Positions 39,982-50,594 are shown, counted from the stretch's first letter. The stretch is 64,000 nucleotides of DNA from Caulochytrium protostelioides (GCA_003615045.1 ML014122.1:161126-225125), one strand, 5' to 3'. Numbers and translations: made by a program. Notes: generated by a model from the letters alone, not told the origin.

Positions 39982-42900
39982 TCATTCAGGCACGACGTTC
40001 GGGCCGGGTCCGGTATGCTGGCTGCCAACCGAGAGCTGCCAGCTTGCCTTGGCGGTCAGCAGTTCCGCGTAGGAACGGATGACCGTCGACCGAGCGCCAA
40101 CCTCTGGCTTGGCATCGAGCCAGGCCTGGGTCGCCGCGACAACCGAGTCGCGGGCCTGGGCACGGCGGCGCGCGGCCGCGGAGGACTCGTCCATCACCGC
40201 ATCGGGGCCCTCGAACGCCGCGTGCACTGATGACAGCGACGGGGCATTATCCTCTGACTTTGACTCCGACTCCGACACTGAGCCCTCGGAGCCGGAAGCT
40301 CCATCATCGTCCTCGCTGTCGGATCCAGACTCTGATTCATCGTCCGACTCGGCCTTGGGAAGCCCCGGCACGACGCGGCGGCTCCAGATGTGGGCGGCGA
40401 AACCGCGGCGCTGGTGGCCGCCCGCCACGATGTTATGCTCAACCCACGTCGCGAGATCTTCCTGGCTCCACAGCGTCCAGTCGGCAGCGGCAGCGACGTC
40501 TGTCGCTTCCGCGGCTTCAGCCGACGGTGAAGATGATGACGAGGTTTCAAGCAGAGCCGCAGCGTCATCGTGCGAAACCGAGAAGTTCCAGGTGCCCATA
40601 TAGATCGCGGACCAGACGCGGGCATGCTCTTCGGCGAGGTTACGTTCGCGCGTCGTGAGGGTGGCGGCCAGGGATTCGCGGTGCTTGCGGAAGGCCTGGG
40701 GTGACAAGGCGCGGATGCGCGCGGGGGTCCCCGCGATGAAGGCCTCGATGCGGTCATGCAGATCGGTGGGTGCGCGGTCGCTCTGGATCAACACATAGAA
40801 CCCGATGAGGCCCACGTGACGCCGAACGCCGCTGTGTACGAGGTAGCCGAGCTGCTGCTGGGTTCGAAGCACGTCGAAGCAGGCTTCGTTCGTGATCTGG
40901 TCAAAGAGCTGCACTGCGAGACGGTCTTTGGCCGTGAGGCCCGGCGAGAGCTGCACGTACCACTCGATGGCCGAGTTGACGTCGTCTTCGTTCGGCAGCA
41001 CGAGCGGATAGATCCAGTCGCGCTGGGTGGGGATGAGATGGTTGCGCGACAGCGCATAACGGATCGATGTGGGCAAGGGCGCCGGCCTGGCGGTGTCGGG
41101 GCCGCGGATCTGGGCCAGCGCGTCTGCGATCAGCGCTTCGGAGGCGGCGGCCGTCATGTTGCCCGTGATCAGGACTTCCATACTCAGTTGCTCGCGCGAC
41201 GTGTGAACGAGGCGCTCGACATCGCTCTGCGTGATCCCCTCGAGCGCGGCAGCCTTGTCGTTCCACATATACAAGGCGCTCTGAATCGCGAGCAAGCAGC
41301 TGTAAACGGCGAAGCTCTGTGCGCTCTTGTAGCGGGTGTTGCGCAAATTACGAATGAGGTGGCGCTTCACGGCGTCCCAACGATGCGACGGCGCCGTGAA
41401 CGGCTTCGCCCACATCGCCGCCCAGATACGGGCAAACACGGTCGGCAGAATCTCGGTGTATCCGCTGAGCACGATGACGGTGCCTTCCAGGCTGGCGTCG
41501 ATATGGACCTCGACGCTCGCGAGCGAGGCCTGATACGTCGTTTCGTTCAGCGCATCGCGGAGCGCCGCAATCCACATGAGATGGGCCGCGGCCATGTGGA
41601 CGGACCCGTAGACGCGCGGGTTGCGGACATAGAGGTGGATCACGGATTTGGGGACCGCGAACTGCTGGTCCGTCAGGTGCCACAGGCGGTAGAGCGGCGT
41701 CTCCTTCACCAGTGCGGGCCGCGTGGGCTGCGGCAGCTTGGGGTTGGGCACACCCTGCTCGTCAGGCACATTCGGAATAAACGGGTTGGGCGGGGGCAGA
41801 TGCAGATCGGGGTGGGCCTTGAGCATCGCGATGCTCGCGCGCAGCTCGGGCGGGCACGGTTGCGCCTGGTACTGGCACGCATAGCCCCACGGCAGGATCT
41901 TCCAGCCCTTGGGGTCCGCGGGAGCCGCGAGCGCCGGGAAATGGTCGACGCCGTCGGGCTCCGGTGCGTTCTCATCATCGCTCTCGCTCTCGCTATCGCT
42001 GTAGTCCATCGCGTCCAACTCGTCGAGGGCCTCAACTTCCTCCTCAGACTCATCGTCCTTCTTCTTAGCGCCATCGATCGACGACGCCGACGACGAACGA
42101 CCCGCCGCCGGCTCTTTCGGCGCCACGACAGGCGGCGGCGGCGGCGGCGCCTCGTCGCAGAGGCTCTGGGATACGAGCAGCACGCGGCACTGGTCAAAGG
42201 TGAGATGCTGGAGCAGCGCGCCGAGGTGGTCGGCGTCATACTCACGGAACAGCGTCGAGCCGCTGAGGACGTGGTTGGGGGCGTACAAGTGCATGTGGTT
42301 TGACACGGTCACGGCGTAGTCGCCGGGCGCGCCGGCCTCCGAGAAGCGGAAGCTCATGTCGGCGAGGTCGCGGCACTCATCCCAGTACCAGCGAAGCACG
42401 CCGTGGCTCTGGATCATGCGAATCCATTGGAACGCGTGTGCGAGCACGGCAACCCAGTGGTGTGCGCCGCGCCGCGTCAGCCCGATCTGAATATTGAAAA
42501 AGGCGAACCCGCGGCCGGAGTCGTCGGCACCGGCGAACAGCTCGTGCGCATAGCTCTTGGCCTTCAGCAACGACAGCAGCGAGCCCTTGGTCTCCTGGCC
42601 CAGCAGGTCCCCGAGGTACTGCAGGCCGGCTTTCCCGTAGTGCGGGCGCTGGTCGTCGAACTGCCACGTGAGCGAAAGGTACGGCTCGTCGCGGATGGGC
42701 ACTGCGTAGACGACACGACCCACGTGGCGCGCGTCAAAGGGCTGGCCCACATAGGAGGGCAGAGCGAGGTTCTGATTGGGGATCGGCGAGAAGTAGGTGG
42801 TCAACCACGACTCTAGCGTATCCAATGACTGCGGTCCGACTAGCGCGACACGCATCAGGTTGGCCGAGTAGTACTCTTTGTAGAAGGCCATGACGCGATC

Positions 42901-43608
42901 CCGCGTCGGAATCACGGTTTGGCCGTCCTCGCTCACGCGGTCCTTGAGGGTCTCGGACGAGCCGGTGCCGAATTTGTGATAGGGATGCTCGGGGGCGGCC
43001 AGCTCGGCATCGACCTGCTGCAAGCGCCACGCATCGGCTTGCAAGTTCTTTTTGTGCTCGCTGTCGACCGCCTTCAGCTCGCGGTCGGTGCACGACGGAT
43101 CAAAGAGGGGTGCGATAAAGAACTGGGCGAACCGATCGATGGCGCCCTCGAACGCAGGCGCGTCCACCTCAAAATGGTAGTTCGTGTTCTCGGAGTCCGT
43201 GTAGGCATTCGACCAGCCCGAGTGGTCCTGGAGGTACGCGCTGTACTCGTTCTCCTTGGGGAACTTGGCGGTGCCCAGGAACAGCAGATGCTCGAGAAAA
43301 TGCGCCAGACCCGGGTAGTCCTCGGGGTCCTGGAAGTAGCCGATGTTCACGTCCAGCGCGGCGCCGGCGCGATCGGCGTGGACGTCGGAGATGAGCATCG
43401 CCTCGAGGCCGTTCGGAAGCACGACGCGGCGGTACTCGCGCTGATCAAGCGTCGGCTTCTCGAGTCCCGAAAGCGTCGTCGACGGCGGAATCGGCGCGCG
43501 GCGGCGCGTGGCTGCCGGGGTTGGGGTGATCGCCGCCCCCGGCGCCGCAGACGCATCGGCGGATCGAGCGACCATCGTCGGCAGCCTCACGCACGGGGGT
43601 GGCGCCAA
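39982..43608 (-). CDS. Insulysin-family zinc metalloprotease (M16A)
   Basis: This is a 1208-residue relative of insulin-degrading enzyme, yeast Ste23 and nardilysin, clam-shell peptidases that degrade or trim peptides. The inverted zinc motif HFLEH is at residues 103-107. The third ligand is Glu184 in AVDSEHKKN, giving the exact HxxEH-x76-E spacing, so the active site is intact. Other family blocks include NGLEAMLISD, GLAHFLEHLLFLGTAKFPKE and SGWSNAYTDSENTNYHFEV. Two acidic insertions stand out: one near residues 511-551 (KKKDDESEEEVEALDELDAM region) and one near 1084-1121 (Ser/Asp/Glu repeats). Nardilysins also carry an acidic insert but earlier in the sequence, so Ste23/IDE is the safer call. 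Start may be 43608 or the in-frame ATG at 43575. Two CACGTG boxes lie about 210 bp upstream. Confidence 0.9.
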   Translation of the reverse strand: MAPPPCVRLPTMVARSADASAAPGAAITPTPAATRRRAPIPPSTTLSGLEKPTLDQREYRRVVLPNGLEAMLISDVHADRAGAALDVNIGYFQDPEDYPGLAHFLEHLLFLGTAKFPKENEYSAYLQDHSGWSNAYTDSENTNYHFEVDAPAFEGAIDRFAQFFIAPLFDPSCTDRELKAVDSEHKKNLQADAWRLQQVDAELAAPEHPYHKFGTGSSETLKDRVSEDGQTVIPTRDRVMAFYKEYYSANLMRVALVGPQSLDTLESWLTTYFSPIPNQNLALPSYVGQPFDARHVGRVVYAVPIRDEPYLSLTWQFDDQRPHYGKAGLQYLGDLLGQETKGSLLSLLKAKSYAHELFAGADDSGRGFAFFNIQIGLTRRGAHHWVAVLAHAFQWIRMIQSHGVLRWYWDECRDLADMSFRFSEAGAPGDYAVTVSNHMHLYAPNHVLSGSTLFREYDADHLGALLQHLTFDQCRVLLVSQSLCDEAPPPPPPVVAPKEPAAGRSSSASSIDGAKKKDDESEEEVEALDELDAMDYSDSESESDDENAPEPDGVDHFPALAAPADPKGWKILPWGYACQYQAQPCPPELRASIAMLKAHPDLHLPPPNPFIPNVPDEQGVPNPKLPQPTRPALVKETPLYRLWHLTDQQFAVPKSVIHLYVRNPRVYGSVHMAAAHLMWIAALRDALNETTYQASLASVEVHIDASLEGTVIVLSGYTEILPTVFARIWAAMWAKPFTAPSHRWDAVKRHLIRNLRNTRYKSAQSFAVYSCLLAIQSALYMWNDKAAALEGITQSDVERLVHTSREQLSMEVLITGNMTAAASEALIADALAQIRGPDTARPAPLPTSIRYALSRNHLIPTQRDWIYPLVLPNEDDVNSAIEWYVQLSPGLTAKDRLAVQLFDQITNEACFDVLRTQQQLGYLVHSGVRRHVGLIGFYVLIQSDRAPTDLHDRIEAFIAGTPARIRALSPQAFRKHRESLAATLTTRERNLAEEHARVWSAIYMGTWNFSVSHDDAAALLETSSSSSPSAEAAEATDVAAAADWTLWSQEDLATWVEHNIVAGGHQRRGFAAHIWSRRVVPGLPKAESDDESESGSDSEDDDGASGSEGSVSESESKSEDNAPSLSSVHAAFEGPDAVMDESSAAARRRAQARDSVVAATQAWLDAKPEVGARSTVIRSYAELLTAKASWQLSVGSQHTGPGPNVVPE

Positions 43609-44498
43609 TGAAAGGTGGAGGGAGACCAGGTATGAAACGTATGAAACTCCGACCGCAGCGAGAAGCCAGCAAGAATAAGCAAGCGCCAGCGAGAGCTAGC
43701 GAAAGCTCACGGGTGACGTGGACGAGAAGAGAAGCCGGACGGACCAGCTACTGAAGCGAGCAGGGCGAGGTCATTCACCGGGGGAGACCAGGGGTGGCGT
43801 GGCGTCATGCGATCCACGTGGTGTGCACGTGGGCCCTCATCTTGTTGCATAAATCGGATCGCAGGCCATAAATCGGCTCAATAATACGCGGTTTTCTCGA
43901 AGCCCATGAAGCGTCGCTTTGCCTCGGCTGCCACCTTGGCGTGACGCGGTGTGGCGAGGCCATCGAGAGGAAGGAGAGATGGGGGCGCCGTCGCGGAGAT
44001 TGCGCAAGCCCACCACATCGACGGCGCTTGGCGTGCTCAAGGGTGCTCGACGACGTGGAAGGCGCTTTCTCGCCTATCAGAGAGAATCTGCCACACTTCG
44101 CGGCGTCCTCACGGCCGACCTTCGTTTGACGACAGATCAGCCCTTTCACTGATGCGGGCATGGACGTCGCCGCCACGGCTCTCCCCGGCCCGCTGCCTGA
44201 GCCCCGTGATACCCGAGACGTCTGAGGCCGCTGACACGTTTTATTTATTTTTACATTTTATACTTTTCCTTTCGCCCAAGACGCGACTGGCTTCGGCACT
44301 ATGCCACATATGGCTGCTCATTCTGGCTGTCACGGTATGCGTTCCTTTGCCAACAGTGTTGATGAAGGACCTTATACCCAGAACTATCCCAGCGGACGAG
44401 ATCGACATGAGGATTGAACGGTGGTTGACTTGCCACTTTTTAGGACGGACGGGCCTCTTCAGCTGGGATAGAAAGCATCGCGTCTTATTTCTCCCTGC
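43609..44498. other. Intergenic region upstream of the insulysin gene
   Basis: The insulysin promoter is expected here on the minus strand. CACGTG occurs twice, at 43815-43820 and 43826-43831. From about 44.23 kb the base composition shifts towards A/T with ATTTATTTTT tracts, which marks the start of the relic-bearing segment. No gene is recognised. Confidence 0.4.
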
Positions 44499-45169
44499 AT
44501 GAGACTTACTCGAGTGTCGTTGGAGCGACCAATTGACCAAGCAGGTCTTTTGCACGACATTCTGAATTTGTACGATCCACGCATCTCGGATCGATTAGCT
44601 GTACACCTACTGCTTAACCGCTACAAACTTCACAGAGATAATAATCTCAATGCACTTGCCGCACTTAGACTGAACAATGACAATCACAGAATACAGCAGC
44701 TGCATCACTACCAAGCCGCCGTGCTTCTTTCACAACTGGCTACTCCTGGGTGGTTCCAGTTCCAGTACGGGGTGACGAATCGAAGTGGGGGCCGAATTGG
44801 AGAAGTTACCCGGGAAAGTTCACTTTTCTGAATGACCCGCAGCACCCAGAGGCTGTCAAAATCATCTTGAGATATTTCAAGGTTCCAGAGCAGGACATAG
44901 ACTAGTATCTATCAACAGGAGAACATGAGACGCCTGACGAGAGAACATCCAGTGCAGAAGCATTCGAGAGTCTTTTATCCAACTACCCGTCGCCGTTATT
45001 CGAATTTCGATTTGATTAAAAACTGCTCAAGCGTATTCAGGACCAGGCAGAGTGGTATATCAAAGAGGTCCGCCGAGACGCCGATGCCATGTTGCTGAAA
45101 ACGGGTCGGATTGGTCTTCCCCCCACTTTTCTGCATATGGTTTGCTGCCCTAACGACCTTTCACTTTGA
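44499..45169 (+). pseudogene. Decayed ORF of unknown origin in an AT-shifted segment
   Basis: Two pieces look protein-coding but broken. The first frame (44499-44831) reads DILNLYDPRISDRLAVHLLL and YQAAVLLSQLATPGW. In another frame, from about 44735 to 45169, the text YPGKFTFLNDPQHPEAVKII, LRYFKVPEQDID, AFESLLSNYPSPLFEF, LLKRIQDQAEWYIKEV and RRDADAMLLKTGRIGLPPT is continuous except for in-frame stops TAG at 44903 and TAA at 45017. Codon use is far less GC-biased than neighbouring genes. I do not recognise the family. It abuts Fanzor relic 3 and may be part of the same mobile element, or a separate element into which it inserted. Confidence 0.4.
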
Positions 45170-45177
45170 AGAAAATC

Positions 45178-45560
45178 ATGAACAATGAAAACGGGGTGGG
45201 CATCTTTGCCACGACTCTTGCCACGAATTGCGGCATCATCCTGGGCGACGCGTTCCGGACGACGCAGGTGCATGCAGCGGTCAATCGGGTCCTGAAAAAG
45301 GTGCCAAGCTGACACACGAAGACTGCGATCACAGGTTGACTGCTATGCGCAAAACAGCCACAGCAAGTTTGCGACCTCGATGTCGCTTTGAACATCTCCC
45401 CACGGGAGAGCCTTTCAATTCTGGCCTGCGGCGCAGTGCCGCATCGCGGGTCAAGACCCATTGCAATCCGTGGTCGGCACGCGCATCCGGTGCTTAACCG
45501 AATGCGGACTGCCGCTTGGAGGGATCCTCCAGGGGGCCGAGGCTAGGGAGATGTCGTATC
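45178..45560 (+). pseudogene. Fanzor relic 3 (C-terminal fragment with stops)
   Basis: Within one frame the sequence reads ILGDAFRTTQVHAAVNRVLK, then TGA stops at 45310 and 45337, then CAKQPQQVCDLDVALNIS. These align with relic 2 (VDEFRATQMHAKTNVML and QAKCVHRDLHAALNI). CDLDVALNI is a degenerate RuvC-III motif: the catalytic Asp position survives but the Arg and Asn-Ala around it have changed. Nucleotide similarity to relic 2 continues past the motif (a shared GGTCGGCA/CGCGCATCCGG stretch and GAATGCGGACTGCC near 45500). There is no upstream nuclease core. It is non-functional. Confidence 0.6.
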
Positions 45561-45605
45561 TGTGTCAGATGATCTCACGGGAGAGCCTCTTTATTCTTAT
45601 AACAG

Positions 45606-45635
45606 ATATCTTTACATCAAACATATCTTTACATC
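45606..45635. repeat. 13-bp direct repeat downstream of Fanzor relic 3
   Basis: ATATCTTTACATC occurs at 45606-45618 and again at 45623-45635, four bases apart, in AT-rich sequence just past the relic. It could be element-end sequence or a local duplication. Confidence 0.7.
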
Positions 45636-45656
45636 CAGAGCATCTCGCCGCGCGCC

Positions 45657-46007
45657 ATGCGGTTCTGCATGGTGGCGGCGCTGCTGCCCATCGTCGTGGC
45701 GGATGCGGATGACGATGCGCTCGAGGTCCGCTTCATGAGCGCCGGGCACGCGGGCGACGTCGACTTGCTGCCGCTGCTGCTGATGCCGCCAAACATTCGA
45801 CGCTACCTGGCCCCACCAGTGAGGCCTGCGTTGCTGCTGTATTGTGCAGCGTCGCGGGGCCGGGCAGATCGGCAAGAGGATCCGTGGGATGTTTCTGGCG
45901 GAACGTGCTGCATGGGGACTGTTCCTCAGAAACCCCATTGGACGACTGCGGAGCATGACGTGCTTTCTGCCCTGTCGGTCGACCACCGCTGCAGAGCCGC
46001 TGAATAG
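45657..46007 (+). CDS. Possible small gene or gene fragment
   Basis: A 116-codon frame, MRFCMVAALLPIVVADADDD followed by ALEVRFMSAGHAGDVDLLPL and LLMPPNIRRYL. In its first 60 codons the bias to G/C in third positions resembles real genes here, unlike the relics just upstream. The remainder looks random, and an overlapping frame (GQIGKRIRGMFLAERAAWGL) also looks plausible. It could be an exon fragment, a pseudogene or chance. No family recognised. Confidence 0.2.
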   Translation: MRFCMVAALLPIVVADADDDALEVRFMSAGHAGDVDLLPLLLMPPNIRRYLAPPVRPALLLYCAASRGRADRQEDPWDVSGGTCCMGTVPQKPHWTTAEHDVLSALSVDHRCRAAE

Positions 46008-46723
46008 GAGACGATACCGCTACTCGGGGGGCTATTATTATTTATTTATTTTCGAACGTATCGAACGTATGTCAACATGGATCGAATGCATGCCAACGTG
46101 GTGCGCCGCAGGGCATCGCCAGCCGTCGTGGCGACGGGATCCCGTTGCTTTGGGCTCTGTCTCTTGTCTCCATGGACGCGGTGTATGGGGCGGACCGGAG
46201 GGCGGCACCCCGGAGGGCGACGGCCGGGGGTATGGCCACGGCGGCTCGCGGCGTCCCGCATTGCCCGCGAGGAGCGCGCCTCGCATCGGGGCGATGACTC
46301 ATGCTGATGGCGCCTGAAGAGTCTGATGCCGCCGGCGTCTGAAATGCCAGGGCGGCCCGCCACCGCGCTTCGCCGCGGCAGGCATCGTCATCCTCGTGCT
46401 GCCATGGGCATGGAACCCTTCACCCCTGGCTCCTCCGGCGCGGGCGCTCAAAAAAAATCTGAGCCAACGTCTGCACAGGGATGGCCGAGATGGCCCCATG
46501 CGCTGTTCTCTAATGCTGACTGCTTCAGCGCCGATGCAATTCCAAACCATATGGAGACGTAGGAGTTAAGTTAGACAGAAGTGAAAATAAAAAATGAAAG
46601 CCGACGGCACCTCCCTCAAGCAGGACAGGCACGTGGCGCCGATCATGTGGCAAACAACGGAAGCATCACACAAGTGATGAATGCGAGCTATACGAGACAT
46701 GCCGTAAATCCCTTGGAGAGTGA
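46008..46723. other. Intergenic region downstream of SPB1
   Basis: AT tracts (ATTATTATTTATTTATTTTC near 46030) and ordinary GC-rich sequence. No gene or repeat recognised. The last 150 bp should hold the SPB1 3' end on the minus strand. Confidence 0.4.
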
Positions 46724-49507
46724 TTAGCGGCGCCCCTTGCGGCCGCGCTTGCCCGCAGCGCGCGCGTCGGTGCGCTTCTGCGCGCGCATATCCTTCTTGA
46801 GACGCGCGTCGACCATCTTGTAGCGGCCCTTGACACCCTTGGGACGGCCGTTGGCGCCTCCGCCCTTCGCGACGACGACCTGAACCTTGTTGCGCTGCTG
46901 CTTCGAAATCGCCGCGCGCGCCTTGCCCATGACCTTAGCGGCGGCCTTGAGCTTCGCCTTGTCGCCGAGATCGTCGGCGTCGTCCTCGTGCACCGCGGCA
47001 GCCTTCTTGGCGGCCTTCGCGAGGCGTTTCTGCGAGCGGATCTGCTTGCGGAACTTGGCCTCGGCGACCTTCTTGATCGGGCGGGCGTCGAGCTCCTTCA
47101 GGCGCTCGCGGATCGCCTTGATCGCCTGTTTCGTCACCGGCAGGCCAGGCTGGTTATGCTTGCGCTCGTCGTCAAGGAACCACTCGGGAATGCCCGCCGT
47201 GTCCACGTGCATAAAGCGGTTGAACGCGCCATCCATCAGGTCGCGGCGCCCTGAAGGCCGGATCACGCGCTGGGCCATCGTGTATTGCTCAGCTGTCGTG
47301 ATCGCGTAGTTGCGGATCTCGCGCGGCGTGTCCGCGCCCGCGGCGCCGCCGTGTGACGAGCCCAGGGCCGCCGCGGCTGCCGCCGCCGCCTTCGGCACAA
47401 TCTCAATGTCGTCCTCCGCCTCTTCGGCAACCGAATCGGCATCCGACATATCGGCATCGGACGCGAGCGTGATCTCCATCCCAGCGTTCTGCTTGTCGAA
47501 GGCCATCTGGTCTTCGCCGTCCATCGCAAAAGCGCTCTCGGCCTTCTTGGCCGCCTGCTTGGCCTTCTTGGCCTTCGCCTTGGCCGGGTCCTCGACCGCG
47601 AGCGAGTCGAACAGGGGGTCCGAGAAGAAGCGCTGCGCGCTGACGCTCAGCGAGTCGGCGACCTGGTCGGCGAGGTCAGAGTCGTCCGTCTCGTTGCCGG
47701 CGTCTTCCTCCGCGTCCGAGTCGTCCGTGAGGCCCTTCTTTGGCTTCTTCGCCGCGGCCGCGGCATCGGCATCCACACCATACCAATCTTCGAACTTGCC
47801 GTCAGGCGACTCGGCATCGTCCATCTCCATGGCGGCGCGGTTCTTCTTGTCGCTCTGCATCTCTTTGCGCAGCAGCGCCTTGGCGTCGCGCTCGAGCTGG
47901 CGCTGACGGTAGACTTCGTACTGCGCGTCCATGTCGCCCTCGAGCTCTGCCAGGCGCATGGCATCGTCGGCCGCATCGTCGTCCGAGCCATACAGCTCCT
48001 CGACGACGTGACGCAGGCGCTCGCGCGCCGCTTCGGGGTCTTCGGTCTCGGGCTCCTCGTCCGAGTCCACGAGGTCGCCCACGTGGATGGGCTTCGCGCC
48101 CGCAGGACCCGCCAGGGCCGGCCCGTCGCGCGCATCGCGCTTGCTGAGGCCGATGGACGTGGCCGCCAGCTGGTTGGCCTCTTCGCCCTCGGCAGCGTCG
48201 CGGGCCAGATCGGCGTGGACGCCCATGTTGAGGCGGAGGCGCAGCAGGGTCTTGGCGCGGCGCAGACGCTCGCGGCGGATGCGGCGGCGGTTAACCGCCG
48301 CAGCGTCGGCCGCGGCGTTCGCGAGCTCGGTCTCTATGTCCTCGGAGCCGTCCGAGCCGTCGCCAGCTTCAGCGTCCGCGTCGGCGTTCTCGCCCTTCTC
48401 GTGGTTGGCTTCCTCGACGTTGCGGTTCTCGTCGTCGAGCTCGGGCAGGAAGACCTTGCGGATCTTGGCACGCCATTTGATCAAGATGCGGAAATCGCGC
48501 TTGTTGAGGAGCTTCAAGTCCTTGCACAGAATTGGGATCTCGGAGGACGTCATGGGGTGGTCGCGCATGAGGATCTCTTCCTCGGTCGTGAAGGTCAGCT
48601 CGTTCGAGCGACCAAGCACGCCGACCGAGTCGCGGGACAAAATGAACTTAGATACCGGCGTCTGCGTGTGGAGCGTCACGTTGTCCTCAGCGTAACCCTC
48701 ACGCTGGCGGCGGTGCTTGGTGGGGTTGAAGATGTCGTTGATCTGGGCGTTGCGGGTATCCTTGCGCTCCTTGGAGGTCAAGCCGGCGTACGGGTCGTAG
48801 TTCGGGTCGTTGGGGTCGACAGCCTGCTCGTCCTCCTCGATCGCGTCCTCTTCGCCAAAGACGGTGCGGGGGTTCAGCAGCCGCGGGTCGATCTTCTTGG
48901 GCGCCAGGTACTTCTCGCACACGACGAAGATTTCGGCCGAGACATTACGCGACGACGCCGGCTTCGTGGCCTGGACGCTGCCGAACAGCTTACCAAAGAC
49001 CCACATCAACTTGTTGTAGTCCTTCGAGCGGAAGACCTTCGTGACAAAGACGCCGTCGGGGGCAAGGAACTGCGTCGCGAGCTTCAGAGCGCACAGCGTC
49101 AGCTCCGACTGGCTGAATGCGTCCTGGGTCCATGCGGTACCCACGTTCGGCGCACCGTCGTGGAGGACGACATCAACCTTCCAGTCCTTGATCTCGCGCT
49201 TGATCGCATTGTAGCAGTCGACGGTGCGGATATCTTCTTGCAGAGCGACGACGTTCGGGATCGGCTTGATGGGGCACAAGTCGACGCCGACAATCACGCT
49301 CGGCTTCGGCATGTACTTGGCCGCGACCTGACACCAGCCACCGGGGGCGGCACACAAGTCGATAAGGCACTTGGATTTCTCGAGGAAGCCATATCGGCGG
49401 TTGAGCTGAATCAGCTTGAAGGCCGAACGGGCGCGGTAGCCCTGCTCCTTGGCCAAGTAGTAGTACTTGTCCAAACGCCCTTTGGCGTTCTTCTTGGTCA
49501 CAGCCAT
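46724..49507 (-). CDS. SPB1: rRNA 2'-O-methyltransferase SPB1 (FTSJ3 family)
   Basis: This is a 927-residue nucleolar methyltransferase of pre-60S particles. Yeast Spb1 methylates the A-loop guanosine of 25S rRNA and is needed for late 60S assembly. The N-terminal FtsJ/RrmJ domain carries the K-D-K-E tetrad: K31 (RARSAFKL), D117 (VLHDGAPNVG), K157 (GVFVTKVF) and E192 (SAEIFVVC). The S-adenosylmethionine loop is IDLCAAPGGWCQVA with D50. The long middle is acidic, and the C-terminal Spb1 domain is basic, ending KRGRKGRR. The first residues MAVTKKNAKGRLDKYYYLAK match the family start. Single exon. Together with the snoRNA in the next gene, this stretch supplies two independent rRNA methylation functions, probably by chance linkage. 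Confidence 0.96.
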   Translation of the reverse strand: MAVTKKNAKGRLDKYYYLAKEQGYRARSAFKLIQLNRRYGFLEKSKCLIDLCAAPGGWCQVAAKYMPKPSVIVGVDLCPIKPIPNVVALQEDIRTVDCYNAIKREIKDWKVDVVLHDGAPNVGTAWTQDAFSQSELTLCALKLATQFLAPDGVFVTKVFRSKDYNKLMWVFGKLFGSVQATKPASSRNVSAEIFVVCEKYLAPKKIDPRLLNPRTVFGEEDAIEEDEQAVDPNDPNYDPYAGLTSKERKDTRNAQINDIFNPTKHRRQREGYAEDNVTLHTQTPVSKFILSRDSVGVLGRSNELTFTTEEEILMRDHPMTSSEIPILCKDLKLLNKRDFRILIKWRAKIRKVFLPELDDENRNVEEANHEKGENADADAEAGDGSDGSEDIETELANAAADAAAVNRRRIRRERLRRAKTLLRLRLNMGVHADLARDAAEGEEANQLAATSIGLSKRDARDGPALAGPAGAKPIHVGDLVDSDEEPETEDPEAARERLRHVVEELYGSDDDAADDAMRLAELEGDMDAQYEVYRQRQLERDAKALLRKEMQSDKKNRAAMEMDDAESPDGKFEDWYGVDADAAAAAKKPKKGLTDDSDAEEDAGNETDDSDLADQVADSLSVSAQRFFSDPLFDSLAVEDPAKAKAKKAKQAAKKAESAFAMDGEDQMAFDKQNAGMEITLASDADMSDADSVAEEAEDDIEIVPKAAAAAAAALGSSHGGAAGADTPREIRNYAITTAEQYTMAQRVIRPSGRRDLMDGAFNRFMHVDTAGIPEWFLDDERKHNQPGLPVTKQAIKAIRERLKELDARPIKKVAEAKFRKQIRSQKRLAKAAKKAAAVHEDDADDLGDKAKLKAAAKVMGKARAAISKQQRNKVQVVVAKGGGANGRPKGVKGRYKMVDARLKKDMRAQKRTDARAAGKRGRKGRR

Positions 49508-50594
49508 CGTGAACGCGGCACGGACTGGGGAGGTGGGGAACGGAAGGAAACGTCGGATGCCAGGGCCGCAGAGACGATAGATGCAGCGGATGGCAGAGGA
49601 CGGGTGGCGGGGGAGGATGAGGGGCGAGACTGGGGAGTGTGATACAAGGCCCTCGTCACAATGCGCCTACGGATATTGTGGACGAGCGGAGTATGCTTGG
49701 ATGGCGGGAACAGGTGCCTCGGCAACAGCTCAGCATCAAAGAAACGACGATGTAGGCACCAGCGCGGCCAGCACGTGCGAACCTGAGCGTCTCGACTTTC
49801 CGCCCTGTCGGAACGCCGGGATGGCGCTCGCTCATCGCTAACGTGCGCACGAGACCCAGGCCAGGACTCTGGCCCCTGGCCCGCTTGTCTGGCCGTGAGC
49901 ACTGAGGCCTAGGGCCCAGTGGCGGCGGCCCATCGGCGAAAGCGGAGTTCCGGTCGCCGCATACGTGGCTTAGCATCACTCAATCTCTGCAGCTTTTAGC
50001 TGTTTTTTCGGTTTCGAGGCCAGCCTGCGGAGCAGCGGTGAGGGGGCCGGCGCACTCGTCGCGCAAAGCCCGAACTCCCGCCGGAGTTCTTCCGCATCGA
50101 CATCGATACAGACATCAGCCGAGCATCCGGCGAACCTCGGTCGGTCGCTCCTTCCCAGCGATGCTCCTCCGTCTGACCAACACGCGGCACACCGCCAAAC
50201 GAACGCGGCCTTCGGCCATGATGGCTGATCCCCCACCTTCTCACCGCATGATGACGCCACGTATAGCCCCGTCTCTTCCTAGCACGTGCCAGATCTCACA
50301 CGACGGTGACCGTCGCGTCGCGCGTGTCACACAGTATGCCACTGATCATGGCGCGAGATCGCTCCGATTCGACAGACATCACGTCGGCCGTCTATACGCT
50401 GCTTCTCTAGCCAGCCTGCGAGCCTGCGCACCCAGGGTGGCGGCAGTGTCAAGAGAGATGCGAGCGTCATTCATGGGGTGTTCTGGGGGGAGTGTGGTGT
50501 GGAAACTGAAACGCGAGTGAAGATTGGTGGAGATTATACAGAAATGGGAATTAGAAACGAAAAGGGGCAAGAAAGGCTATGAGGCGAACTCCGC
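49508..50594. other. Intergenic region between eEF1B and SPB1
   Basis: About 1.1 kb between two minus-strand genes; it contains the eEF1B 3'UTR and the SPB1 promoter. CACGTG occurs at 49772-49777 and 50283-50288. No coding gene or tRNA is seen. Confidence 0.4.
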
